The notes under the pieces are model-generated. The model did not search any database. It was not told the DNA's origin and saw only the letters and a list, made by a program, of their open reading frames with translations. From DASXSB01 sp036506275 (lineage in GTDB: Bacteria > Methylomirabilota > Methylomirabilia > Rokubacteriales > CSP1-6), in contig DASXSB010000055.1 in NCBI GenBank assembly GCA_036506275.1, forward strand, positions 54,799 to 118,798: a stretch of 64,000 bases of DNA, read 5' to 3'. Of the stretch, positions 33,895 to 41,897 are shown piece after piece; position 1 is the first letter of the stretch, and each line of letters opens with the position of its first letter. Both the position numbers and the translations under genes were made by a program.

Positions 33895-34362
33895 ATGAAC
33901 CGCACCGTGCGGCTGCGCGTCAACGGCGAGCGTCACGAGCGCCTGGTGGAGGTGAGAAAGACGCTCGCGGATTTTCTCCGGGAAGATCTCGCGCTCACGG
34001 GCACGCACGTGGGCTGCGAGCACGGTGTTTGCGGCGCCTGTACCGTGCTGCTGCACGGCGAGCCGGTGCGAAGCTGTCTGCTGCTGGCCGTGCAGGCGGA
34101 GGACACCGAGATCACCACGATCGAGGGCCTCGCGGACGGGGAGCAGCTCCATCCGCTCCAGCAAGCGTTCTGGGATCACCACGGGCTCCAGTGCGGATTC
34201 TGCACGCCGGGCATCCTGCTCACCGCCAAGGCCTTCCTCGAGGAGTGCCCGCACCCGACCGACGACGAGATCCGGGAGGCCCTCTCCGGCAACCTCTGCC
34301 GCTGCACGGGCTACCACTTCATCGTGGAGGCGATCCGCGCGGCGGCGGAAGGACGGCGCTGA
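33895..34362 (+). CDS. Two-[2Fe-2S] small subunit (CoxS-like)
   Basis: The 155-residue iron-sulfur subunit of the molybdenum hydroxylase. The plant-type cluster lies in CEHGVCGACTVLLHG with another Cys at RSCLLL, and the second cluster domain in QCGFCTPGILLTA and GNLCRCTGYHFIVEA. All eight Cys are present. ATG 33895 follows a 79-base gap after CoxM. The order L-M-S differs from the M-S-L of form I and from the usual S-L-M of form II, which is a mild oddity. Maturation and cofactor insertion factors are not in this window. Confidence 0.92.
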   Translation: MNRTVRLRVNGERHERLVEVRKTLADFLREDLALTGTHVGCEHGVCGACTVLLHGEPVRSCLLLAVQAEDTEITTIEGLADGEQLHPLQQAFWDHHGLQCGFCTPGILLTAKAFLEECPHPTDDEIREALSGNLCRCTGYHFIVEAIRAAAEGRR

Positions 34363-34505
34363 GCGTTCGCGGCCGCGCCACCATGACAATCGCGGCCCGA
34401 GACGCGGTCACCCTGTCACGATCGCGTTCGCCGCCCGCTTCCCCAACGCCGCGAGAGTGCTCGTGGACTCGTGTGGCAGCGGCCGTGCATCCGGCAGGGC
34501 CGTTC

Positions 34506-35675
34506 ATGCCGTCCACGTCCGCGCCCGCTTCCGCCCCACCCGCCCGCCGACTTGCCCTGCGTCCGCTCCTCTGGGTTTCCGTCGTCCTCATGATCCTGTG
34601 GGGCGTGGCCTACCGCCGGCTGGGGCCCATGGCGGGCGAGCTGTTCCCCGTGTCCGGCGCCGGGCTTCGCGCCGTCGTGCTCTACCTCAGCGGCGACTAC
34701 GCAGGAGCGGCGCGCCTGTACCTCCGCACCGGCGGTCGCACGACGTCGGAGTACTCCTCCGACACGTCGGGCGCGCTGGCGCTGGCCGACGGCGATCTCG
34801 CGCTCGCGGAGCGCCGCGCGCGCACGACGCTCGCGCTCGTCCCCGGCGCCGCCGAGCCCATGCTCACGCTCGCCGAGATCGCGCTCGTGCGCGGGCGACC
34901 GGACGAGGCCGAGCGTCACGCCGACGCCGCGCGCGCGCGGCATCCCGACCACGTCGACGCCCTCTACCTCGCCGCCGTCGCCCACGCCTATCGCGGTGAC
35001 GATGGCGTCGCCATCGACGCCCTCAACCGCGCGCTTCGCCAGGGCCGCTCGAGCCGCGACAGCGTCTTCTTCCACGTCATGGAGGTCACGGGACATCTCA
35101 CGCGCCGGCCGCCGGCGCAGCAGCCGGCGAGCCTGCTCGCGCACCTCTACCGGTATCTGCGCATCTACGATCCCGTCAACGGCACCCGCGCCATCGCCCA
35201 CGCCCGCCGCGCCATCGCGGCCGGCGATCATCCCGCCGACGCGTACCTCACGCTGGGCGTCGTCTACGACAAGATCGGCGAGCATGCGCAGTCGCTGCAC
35301 GCGGTCGAGCAGGCGGTGGCCGCCGATCCCCGCCACGCCGAAGCGTATCGATGGATCGCGGTGGAGGCGTGGCGGCGCGCGGATCCCCTCCTGCGCTACC
35401 GCATGGCGCGCGCCGCCTTCGAGTCGGCGCCCACCGATCCCTTCTATCTCCACACGCTCGACGAGACCGTCCTCCGCGCCCTCGGCGATCCCCACACGAT
35501 GACCGTGCTCCTGCGGCGCGCGGTGGAGCTGGATCCACGGAATGCGGAGGCACACGAGCGCCTGGCCGCGGTGGCGCGCCTCCAGGGCGACGCCGCCACC
35601 GCCGCCACCCACGCCCACGCCGCGCGCTCGCTCTGGCACACGTTCTTGAGCGAGAGCGCCGAGCCGTCACCGTGA
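34506..35675 (+). CDS. Membrane-anchored TPR protein
   Basis: A 389-residue protein. One transmembrane helix near the start (LRPLLWVSVVLMILWGVAYRRL, residues about 24-45) precedes TPR-like repeats (SGALALADGDLALAERRART, AEPMLTLAEIALVRGRPDEA, ADAYLTLGVVYDKIGEHAQSL, PRNAEAHERLAAVARLQGDA). TPR proteins scaffold complexes, often in the envelope; no partner can be named except the next gene, which overlaps its stop by four bases. Start ATG 34506 is chosen because the sequence from there looks coded; the open frame further upstream overlaps the CoxS gene and has no ribosome-binding site. Confidence 0.72.
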   Translation: MPSTSAPASAPPARRLALRPLLWVSVVLMILWGVAYRRLGPMAGELFPVSGAGLRAVVLYLSGDYAGAARLYLRTGGRTTSEYSSDTSGALALADGDLALAERRARTTLALVPGAAEPMLTLAEIALVRGRPDEAERHADAARARHPDHVDALYLAAVAHAYRGDDGVAIDALNRALRQGRSSRDSVFFHVMEVTGHLTRRPPAQQPASLLAHLYRYLRIYDPVNGTRAIAHARRAIAAGDHPADAYLTLGVVYDKIGEHAQSLHAVEQAVAADPRHAEAYRWIAVEAWRRADPLLRYRMARAAFESAPTDPFYLHTLDETVLRALGDPHTMTVLLRRAVELDPRNAEAHERLAAVARLQGDAATAATHAHAARSLWHTFLSESAEPSP

Positions 35676-37480
35676 AGTCGATCGCGCGCCGCGTGCGGGC
35701 GATCGTCGGCATGAGGCCGCTGCGCGCGCTCGCCCTCTTCGAGCTGGCGCACTGGTTCACCAACGTGACCGGGCTCTACCGGCTTCCCGGGGCCTATCTT
35801 CCCTTCGCGGTCGCGGTGGGCGTCGTGCTCGCGGGCGCGGCGCTCTTTCTCCTCGTGCAGCGTCTGATGACGGCGCGCCCGCCGCTGTCGCTCCAGCCCG
35901 TGGTCGATCACGCCGACCTCCTGATCCTGCTCGCCATCGGCAATCTGATGCTGATCAACGTCCTCGCCCCCGTCTTTCAGGTGGCGCCGCTCTTCGCGGG
36001 CGGCCTCGTGCTCCGCAACGTCTTGATGCTGCTCGGACGCGCCTCGGGCGGGGTGCTGCTCGGCATCTTCTTCGTCCTCATCGCGGGCCTCGTGTGCGCG
36101 CTGCTGGTGTCGGTCGGCACCTGGCTGGCCGCCCGCTCGCGCGCGCTCTCCCTCACCTTCCGCGTGCTCGACCGCGCCGTGGTCGCGGCCATCCTGCTCT
36201 TCACCGTCTATGGCATGGCGCTCGCCTTCAACGGCGGCCTCGACACGTCGGCGCCCGTCGAGCACCGCACCGAGGTCGTTCGCATCGCGGGTGCGCAGGC
36301 GCCGTGGGGATTCGTGCCGCTCTCGTGGGTGGAGCTCCGGTCATGGCGGACGCCGGGCGCCACCGAGCGGGTCCTCCTCTTTCCCGCCCGCGACGGGCTC
36401 GCGCCAGGCCGCGTCGGGCCCGGGCTGCCGCTCACCGTACGTGTGCGCTCCGGGTTCCTCAACGTCTCGTGGGTGGAAGCGCTCGCGGTGGATCCCGATC
36501 GCGATCTGGAGGAGTTGCTGCGCGTGGTGCCCACCGCCGGCGCGCCGCGCCAGCAGCTCATCCGCAAGTTGCTGGCCGCCGGTCGCTGGCAGGAGGCGGC
36601 GCTTCACACGCGGACGTTCCTCGACCAGTATCCGAGCGCGCTGCCGTTCGCCGGCTCGGTGATCGGCGTCCTCGAGCGGGCGGGACAGAAGGACGATGCG
36701 CGGGCGCTCGAGCGACACGCGCGCGCGGTCGGGCGCTTCCCCGACACCGGCCCCGCCGTCGGCGGCAGCCCCGGCGCCGCCGATCCCGACGGCACCGTGC
36801 ACGACATGATGGCGCGGCTCGGGCTCGGCGCTCACCTGGACGAGGTGGCGGCGCGCATTCAATCCCGACTCGGAAACGCTTCCCGCACTCGCGCCGAGGC
36901 CCGCGCCGCCGGCGCCATCGCCGTCGTCGATCGAAACGCATTGCGGGAGGCGGCGAGCGAGGTCCTCGCGCGGGCGCTGGCGCGTGGCGACGCCGAGGCG
37001 CTCCGGTGGCTCCGGTCGCCTCAGTGGCAGCGCATGCGGGCGCTCAGGGCGCAGGCCGCGCTCGACGCGACGAGCGCGCGTGAAGAGTTCATTGCGGGCC
37101 TTCCCGACGCTCCGCCGTCGGCGGCGCGGATCGCGCTCGTCCATCGCCTCGATCGCGCGAGCGCCGTCTCCGTGCTCCACGTGGAGGTGTCGGAGCTGGT
37201 GGAGCGCATCGTGGCCCGAGGCGGGGCGCGCGCGCGAGGATTCCGCGATCGCGGGCAATGGCTCGCCGCCGCGGAGTCGATGCGGTTCCGGACGGCCACG
37301 TGGACGCTCTACGCCTATCGGGACGTCAGCGACCCCGAGCTTCTCGAGTACGTCACGGCGCTGGAGACGCCGGCCGGCCGCTGGCTGGCGCGCGTCTACC
37401 GGGACGCCATGCTGGCCGCGCTGGAGTCGGCGCTGGCGCGCGTGGAGGCCGCGGCTCTCACCGGACGCACAGCTTCCTGA
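35672..37480 (+). CDS. Large membrane protein of unknown function
   Basis: A 602-residue protein I do not recognise. The first 215 residues hold about five transmembrane helices, with AYLPFAVAVGVVLAGAALFL and DLLILLAIGNLMLINVLAPV among them. The rest is a soluble, helix-rich domain. Near the C-terminus VEVSELVERIVARGG and ALETPAGRWLARVYRDAML are reminiscent of DUF2059-like helical proteins. The GTG start overlaps the TPR gene stop (GTGA), so the two proteins are made together and probably interact at the membrane. The 3' end overlaps the M48 gene on the opposite strand by 23 bases. Confidence 0.72.
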   Translation: MKSIARRVRAIVGMRPLRALALFELAHWFTNVTGLYRLPGAYLPFAVAVGVVLAGAALFLLVQRLMTARPPLSLQPVVDHADLLILLAIGNLMLINVLAPVFQVAPLFAGGLVLRNVLMLLGRASGGVLLGIFFVLIAGLVCALLVSVGTWLAARSRALSLTFRVLDRAVVAAILLFTVYGMALAFNGGLDTSAPVEHRTEVVRIAGAQAPWGFVPLSWVELRSWRTPGATERVLLFPARDGLAPGRVGPGLPLTVRVRSGFLNVSWVEALAVDPDRDLEELLRVVPTAGAPRQQLIRKLLAAGRWQEAALHTRTFLDQYPSALPFAGSVIGVLERAGQKDDARALERHARAVGRFPDTGPAVGGSPGAADPDGTVHDMMARLGLGAHLDEVAARIQSRLGNASRTRAEARAAGAIAVVDRNALREAASEVLARALARGDAEALRWLRSPQWQRMRALRAQAALDATSAREEFIAGLPDAPPSAARIALVHRLDRASAVSVLHVEVSELVERIVARGGARARGFRDRGQWLAAAESMRFRTATWTLYAYRDVSDPELLEYVTALETPAGRWLARVYRDAMLAALESALARVEAAALTGRTAS

Positions 37481-38549
37481 CCGCGGCCCAGTCCTGACCC
37501 GGCAACAGCGGGAGCGGCGGCGCGGGGGCGCCGGCGGCGAGCGCCTTGAGCGTGCGCAACCGGTCTGTCGTGGAGGGATGCGTCGACAGGTACCGGAAGA
37601 TCTCGCTCCCGCCCCCCTCGTGCTGCAGCTTCTCGAAGAACGCGAGGGTGCCGGCGGGATCGATGCGCGCCGCGTGCAGCATCGCCATCCCCTCCCGATC
37701 GGCCTCCTCCTCGATCTGCCGGCTATAGCGAAGCGCGCCCAGGGTGCGCGCGCTCTCCAGACCGAAGGCGACGAGGCCACTGACGTCGCCGGCGAGGGCG
37801 GCCACGAGGACGCCGGTGGAGGCGTGCTGGAGGATGGCGCGCGTGGCGTGGCGGCGCAGGACGTGCTGCGCCTCGTGGGCGAGCACGCCCGCCAGCTCTT
37901 CCGGGGTCTCCGCGCGCGAGAGGAGGCCTTCGAGGATGACCACGTACCCGCCCGGCGCCGCCAGCGCGTTCACGCGCTCATCGGCGATGACGGTGACGCG
38001 GAAGCGGTAGGGCACGGACGGCAACGGCGCCAGCAATCGCGCCATGATGTCGTCGACGGCCTTTCTCACCATGGGATCGGTGCACCGCTGCGAGTCGGGC
38101 GCGAAGTGCTCCATGACGGAGGCGCCCAGCCGCTCCTCCCACGCCACCGGCACCCGCTTCGCCACCACCGCCGCGAACGCCGGAATGCCCCACAGATAGA
38201 GGACGGCGCCGACCAGCACGACGGCGGCGGCGGCCACGACGGTGAGCGGGACGCGGAACCGACGGCGGTCTGGATCGTGGAAGGCGCGCGCGCCCTCCGC
38301 GCCTTCGCGGCGGAGGGCGGCCAGGAAGGCGACGTCGTCCACGAGCAGCATCTCGGGTAGCTCGCCGCCGCGCTCGAGACGCACCTGCTCGCCGGCGTAG
38401 AACCCCTGCGATTGCTTCACCTCGCGCAGCGGCCACCACAACGTCCGCCCCTCGTCGGTGACGATCTCGAGACCGGTGCGCATGATGCGCACGGTGACCC
38501 GTTGCTTGATCGGGGTGCGGCCGTCCAGGTACTGCGCGCTCCAGCTCAG
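37458..38549 (-). CDS. M48 family metallopeptidase with probable CTG start
   Basis: Zinc metallopeptidase of the M48 (Ste24/HtpX-like) family. HEAQH in VLAHEAQHVLRRHA gives two zinc ligands and the catalytic Glu, and EEEADREGMAML supplies the third. A transmembrane helix (VVAAAAVVLVGAVLYLWGI) lies near residue 95, so it is membrane-bound. The first ATG/GTG/TTG is GTG 38492, but the frame runs upstream through WSAQYLDGRTPIKQRVTV, the usual N-terminus (YxDG) of these proteins. A CTG at 38549 has AGGAG eight bases before it and is my preferred start, giving 363 residues. It follows a DUF898 gene, a common neighbour. Confidence 0.85.
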   Translation of the reverse strand: MSWSAQYLDGRTPIKQRVTVRIMRTGLEIVTDEGRTLWWPLREVKQSQGFYAGEQVRLERGGELPEMLLVDDVAFLAALRREGAEGARAFHDPDRRRFRVPLTVVAAAAVVLVGAVLYLWGIPAFAAVVAKRVPVAWEERLGASVMEHFAPDSQRCTDPMVRKAVDDIMARLLAPLPSVPYRFRVTVIADERVNALAAPGGYVVILEGLLSRAETPEELAGVLAHEAQHVLRRHATRAILQHASTGVLVAALAGDVSGLVAFGLESARTLGALRYSRQIEEEADREGMAMLHAARIDPAGTLAFFEKLQHEGGGSEIFRYLSTHPSTTDRLRTLKALAAGAPAPPLPLLPGQDWAAVRKLCVR

Positions 38550-38586
38550 CCGATGTTCTCCTGCCGCGGCCGAGCGGCCGCGCGCG

Positions 38587-39753
38587 TCACCCGATGTTGA
38601 AGTCGGCGTCGAGGAAGCTGGAGAGGGCCTCGCCGGTGGCGGTGGCCGCCTGCGCGTCCTGCGTGATGCCGGCGAGATCGGGTGCGCCGAGGAGGCTCAC
38701 GTTCGCGAACGTGAAGCGCACGTTGCGGGCGACGATCCACGGCCACGCGAGGCCGAGCGTCACCCCGAGGAGGAGGAGATTGACCGTCCACAGTGAGAGG
38801 AGCTTGCCGCCGGTGATGGTGGACGCGAAGCGCGCGCCCCCGAACGACGTCATGCTCCAGAAGTACCGCCGGCGACGCGCCGAGAACCACACGCCGGTAA
38901 GCCCCAACGTGGGGAGGAAGAGGAGCACGGTGACGAGGAAGCTCTTGAGGAGCTCGCGGCCGTGCCCGCTGAAGACGAACGCGCGATTGCCGAAGTACGA
39001 GTGCGAGGTCAGGAACGCCTGGCGCTGCGTGATGAAGAACGGATAGTAGAGGCCGAGGGTGAGGCCGCTCACGAAGGAGCCGATCACGAAGAGCCGCACG
39101 AACTCGAGGGCGCGGCCGCGAAACGAAAAACGCAGCCCGCGCCACGAGGTGCGGCTCAGGCGGTAACGGCGGGCCCCCACCATGGCGAGGGGCACGAAGA
39201 CGAGCGCGATGCCATAGGCGAGGAGACCGGCCACGATCTTCACCGACCGCGGCGCGTGCAGCAGCTCGGGGAGCAGGTTGAGGGCGCCGATGGGAAGGCC
39301 GAAGACGAGCGCGGCCTTCAGGAACCCGAACAGCAGCTCCTTGCCGGTGCCGTGATACGCGAAGCGGTCACCCTCGAACTCGCTCTGGCTGAACAGGTAG
39401 CGCCGGACGCGCACCTTGCCCCAGAAGAAGAACACCCCGAACGTCACCAGCGTGAGGAGCGCGTTCACGATGTGGATGCCGAGCAGCGCCGCCCCCGAGC
39501 CGTGGAAGATCAGGCGCCGCGGACCGCCCGCGGCCGGGCGCGAACCCGTGCCGACGGTGGCGGTCGGGGCGGCGGGGGGCGGCGTCACCGTCGCCGTCAC
39601 GGGAAGCGCCGCGGTGGGAGCGGCCGGACGCGCCTGGGGACCCCGCCGCATCTTTTCCTGGTACGAGCGGTAGAGCGGGATGATCACGCCACACGACGGG
39701 CACTTGTCGCTCTCCACTCCGGCAAAGCCGCACTTGGGACAGGTGTCTGCCAT
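38587..39753 (-). CDS. DUF898 (YjgN-like) membrane protein with zinc ribbon
   Basis: A 388-residue integral membrane protein. The N-terminus is a zinc ribbon (CPKCGFAGVESDKCPSCG) followed by a proline-alanine-rich linker. The DUF898 domain (about 85-375) has the pattern of YjgN-like proteins: LGIHIVNALLTLVTFGVFFFWGK, RYLFSQSEFEGDRFAYHGTGKE and two later copies of the same unit (YRLSRTSWRGLRFSFRGRAL, YFWSMTSFGGARFASTI). Each unit has paired helices. Function is unknown; the DUF898 plus M48 protease pairing recurs, suggesting an envelope-quality or signalling role. The gene starts after an 84-base region holding a hairpin. Confidence 0.86.
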   Translation of the reverse strand: MADTCPKCGFAGVESDKCPSCGVIIPLYRSYQEKMRRGPQARPAAPTAALPVTATVTPPPAAPTATVGTGSRPAAGGPRRLIFHGSGAALLGIHIVNALLTLVTFGVFFFWGKVRVRRYLFSQSEFEGDRFAYHGTGKELLFGFLKAALVFGLPIGALNLLPELLHAPRSVKIVAGLLAYGIALVFVPLAMVGARRYRLSRTSWRGLRFSFRGRALEFVRLFVIGSFVSGLTLGLYYPFFITQRQAFLTSHSYFGNRAFVFSGHGRELLKSFLVTVLLFLPTLGLTGVWFSARRRRYFWSMTSFGGARFASTITGGKLLSLWTVNLLLLGVTLGLAWPWIVARNVRFTFANVSLLGAPDLAGITQDAQAATATGEALSSFLDADFNIG

Positions 39754-39814
39754 GGTGGTGGGCCTCCCTGACCACGCCGCCGCCGGCGCTCACGCGCCTT
39801 GCGCCTGTTATTAA

Positions 39815-39834
39815 GGCACCCCCGGCAGGGTGCC
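39815..39834 (-). terminator. Hairpin downstream of the BtuF-like gene
   Basis: GGCACCC (39815-39821) and GGGTGCC (39828-39834) make a perfect seven-base stem with a six-base loop. It starts about 24 bases past the minus-strand stop of the BtuF-like gene. On that strand the stem is followed by TTAATAA rather than a strong T run, so it is a plausible but weak terminator. Confidence 0.42.
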
Positions 39835-39857
39835 GCCAAGCAATTCGTTCGTCGGCC

Positions 39858-40664
39858 CTAGCCGGCGAGCAGCGCCGGAAGCGTGCGGAGAGCGTGCGCG
39901 ATGCGGGGGCCGTGCCAGGAGAACGGCTTGCCGTCCACGAGGTGGATCCGCCCCGTCCGCACCGCGGGCACGTCGGCGTAGGGCGCGAAATCGGCGACGT
40001 GCGCGCGCCGGAAGCGAAACGGTTCGTCGGGAAGCAGGATGACTTCCGGCTTGGCGGCGGCGATCTCGTCGAGCGTGACGGCGGGATATCGCTCCCGTCG
40101 ATCCGCGAACGCGCTGACACCGCCCGCGAGGCGCAGGACGTCGGCGATGTAGGTGTCGGCGTTCACCGTCATGTACGGCGAGCGCCAGATCGCGTAGAAC
40201 ACGCGCACGGGCGGGCGCGTCGCCGCCGCCCGCTGCGCGCGCTCGTAGAGCGGCTCCAGCTCCGCGAGGAGCGCGGCCGCCGCCGCCGTCGTGCCCGTGA
40301 CCTCCCCCAGCTCACGGATCATCGCGAGCGTACCCGCGACCGTGCGCGGATAGGTGACCCAGACCGGGATCGACCATGCCCGGAGCGTTTCGATGTGCGC
40401 CCGCACGTTCTCCTCGACGTTGGCCACCACGAGGTCGGGAGAGAGGGCGCGGATCCGTGCCAGGTCCGGGTCCTTCTCGCCGCCGATGCGCGTCTTGCCG
40501 CGGACGACGTCGCGCGGCTCCACGCAGTAGGCGGTGACGCCCACGAGCGCGTCGGCGAGGCCGAGCGCGCACAGCAGCTCCGTCGTGCTCGGGATGAGGG
40601 AGACGATCCGTCGCGGCGGCGCCGCCGGGGCGAGGGCGACGCCGGAGGCGTCGATGAGCGTCAC
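39858..40664 (-). CDS. BtuF-like cobalamin/siderophore substrate-binding protein
   Basis: A 268-residue helical-backbone metal-chelate receptor (TroA superfamily). RRIVSLIPSTTELLCALGLAD at the start, LARIRALSPDLVVANVEENV, LYERAQRAAATRPPVRVFYAIW and a C-terminal AHALRTLPALLAG are the family features. BtuF delivers cobalamin to a BtuCD transporter. No clear signal peptide or lipobox is seen before residue 19, and no BtuC or BtuD lies nearby, so it may be a cytoplasmic or orphan version. ATG 40664 is four bases after the stop of the 60-residue protein gene upstream. Confidence 0.82.
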   Translation of the reverse strand: MTLIDASGVALAPAAPPRRIVSLIPSTTELLCALGLADALVGVTAYCVEPRDVVRGKTRIGGEKDPDLARIRALSPDLVVANVEENVRAHIETLRAWSIPVWVTYPRTVAGTLAMIRELGEVTGTTAAAAALLAELEPLYERAQRAAATRPPVRVFYAIWRSPYMTVNADTYIADVLRLAGGVSAFADRRERYPAVTLDEIAAAKPEVILLPDEPFRFRRAHVADFAPYADVPAVRTGRIHLVDGKPFSWHGPRIAHALRTLPALLAG

Positions 40665-40668
40665 CGCG

Positions 40669-40851
40669 TCACTGGATGCGGCGCGAGCGCAGATTCTCCA
40701 CGTGCCCGATGACCTCGCGCGTACGGTCGGCGAGCTCGCGGTCCCACTTCATGATCTGCTCCATCGGCGCGCGCCCGTCGATGGCGTCCTCGAGGCTCGT
40801 CACCGCCACCCCGAACAGCTTGAGCAGGCGGCGTGTCTCGTCGCTCGGCAT
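40669..40851 (-). CDS. Small hypothetical protein
   Basis: A 60-residue protein starting at ATG 40851, preceded by GGGAGG at seven bases. An in-frame start farther upstream (40920) is ignored because the earlier part is Arg/Pro-rich and lacks a ribosome-binding site. The sequence is two amphipathic helices: ETRRLLKLFGVAVTSLEDAI and EQIMKWDRELADRTREVIGHV. I do not recognise the family. It lies between the hypothetical gene at 40880 and the BtuF-like gene with gaps of 28 and 4 bases, as one small operon. Confidence 0.6.
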   Translation of the reverse strand: MPSDETRRLLKLFGVAVTSLEDAIDGRAPMEQIMKWDRELADRTREVIGHVENLRSRRIQ

Positions 40852-40879
40852 GCGCCGTCCTCCCGCGTCGCGCTTCCGC

Positions 40880-41278
40880 CTAGACGGCGAGCTCGGGTGC
40901 GTCGGTCCAGCGCGGCGCACCGTCCGGCTTGAAGTTGCGCGTGGTCACGAAGTGAAGCCCGTGGTGAAGGTTCATCTTGAACTTGCCGCCGCCGTAGCGG
41001 GCGGCGATCCAGTGGAGCGGATCGTCGAGGAACGGCGTCATCTCGGAGGCGGGGAGGCGGACCAGCCACTTGAAGCGGATCGTGCCCTGAAAGGGCTCCT
41101 GCACGCCGATGGTCGCCGTCATGTCCGGCCACACGCGCGCGAATTCCTCGAGGATCTGCTTCCGCGTGGGATGGTCGGTTCCCCGATTGAGGAGGTTGCG
41201 CCGGAGGTACGGCTCGAGCAACTCCCAGCACCAGCCCGCAATCACGGCGGCCGGAGTGTACCACGCGGGCACCGCCAC
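40880..41278 (-). CDS. Hypothetical protein with Trp-rich N-terminus
   Basis: A protein of about 132 residues with no recognisable domain. It reads VIAGWCWELLEPYLRRNLLN, then PTRKQILEEFARVWPDM, IGVQEPFQGTIRFKWLVRLPA and FKMNLHHGLHFVTTRNFKPD, so it appears globular and soluble. The start is uncertain: in-frame GTG codons at 41278, 41272 and 41245 have no convincing ribosome-binding site; the longest is listed. It is divergent from the response regulator, with 43 bases or more between starts. It is the first gene in a three-gene leftward unit. Confidence 0.55.
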   Translation of the reverse strand: MAVPAWYTPAAVIAGWCWELLEPYLRRNLLNRGTDHPTRKQILEEFARVWPDMTATIGVQEPFQGTIRFKWLVRLPASEMTPFLDDPLHWIAARYGGGKFKMNLHHGLHFVTTRNFKPDGAPRWTDAPELAV

Positions 41279-41321
41279 CGAGGCCGCCCCGCGGCTGTGG
41301 GAGTTGACGGCGGGGGGTACT

Positions 41322-41897
41322 ATGCTGACGATGGTGGTGAGCCCGCCCGTTCTGGAAGCGTTGCCCCGACCCCACGCACCATGGCGGTGGCGCGCCGGCA
41401 TCGACGCCCCCGACCCGCGTGACCTGTCCGCCCCCCCCGATCGCGCCGAAGCGCCCGCGCGCGCCCCCGCCCCCGCGGCCGGGCGACTGCCCGCCGCGCT
41501 CGTGGGCCTCACCGTCCTCGTCGTCGACGACGACGAGGACACGGGCGCCTTCTTCGCGGCCGCGCTGACGGCGTGCGGCGCCGTCGCCACCACCACCACC
41601 ACCGCCCGCGATGCGCTGCGACTCGCCATCGAGATGCGGCCGGACGTCGTCCTCAGCGACATCGCGATGTCGGGCGAGGACGGCTACTGGCTCGTGAGCG
41701 AGATCCAGCAACATCCCGACGAGCGAATCAGTCGTCTCCCCGTGGTGGCGGCGACGGCGTACGGGCGCGAGCATTCTCGGACGCGGACGCTGGCAGCGGG
41801 ATTCCGGGATCACCTCCAGAAGCCGATCGATCCCGAGCTCTTGTGCTGGACGGTGGCGCGGGCGGCGGGACGGTCCCGTCCCGGCCCCGTCACGTAG
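41322..41897 (+). CDS. Single-domain response regulator
   Basis: A 191-residue receiver protein with a Pro/Ala-rich N-terminal stretch of about 60 residues. The REC domain has the acidic pocket LVVDDDED, the phosphoacceptor Asp in VLSDIAMSGEDGY, a Thr in VVAATAYG, and the Lys in HLQKPIDPE. It has no output domain, so it acts by protein contact or phosphate relay. ATG 41322 was chosen with a G-rich sequence before it; the frame is open to 41109 as overlap with the opposite gene. It converges on a hybrid kinase whose last bases overlap its own. Confidence 0.84.
   Translation: MLTMVVSPPVLEALPRPHAPWRWRAGIDAPDPRDLSAPPDRAEAPARAPAPAAGRLPAALVGLTVLVVDDDEDTGAFFAAALTACGAVATTTTTARDALRLAIEMRPDVVLSDIAMSGEDGYWLVSEIQQHPDERISRLPVVAATAYGREHSRTRTLAAGFRDHLQKPIDPELLCWTVARAAGRSRPGPVT

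Noticed and set aside
30616..34362. True aerobic CO dehydrogenase
   Set aside because: The active-site loop is PYRGAGR and not AYRCSFR, so it is a form II molybdenum hydroxylase with unknown substrate.
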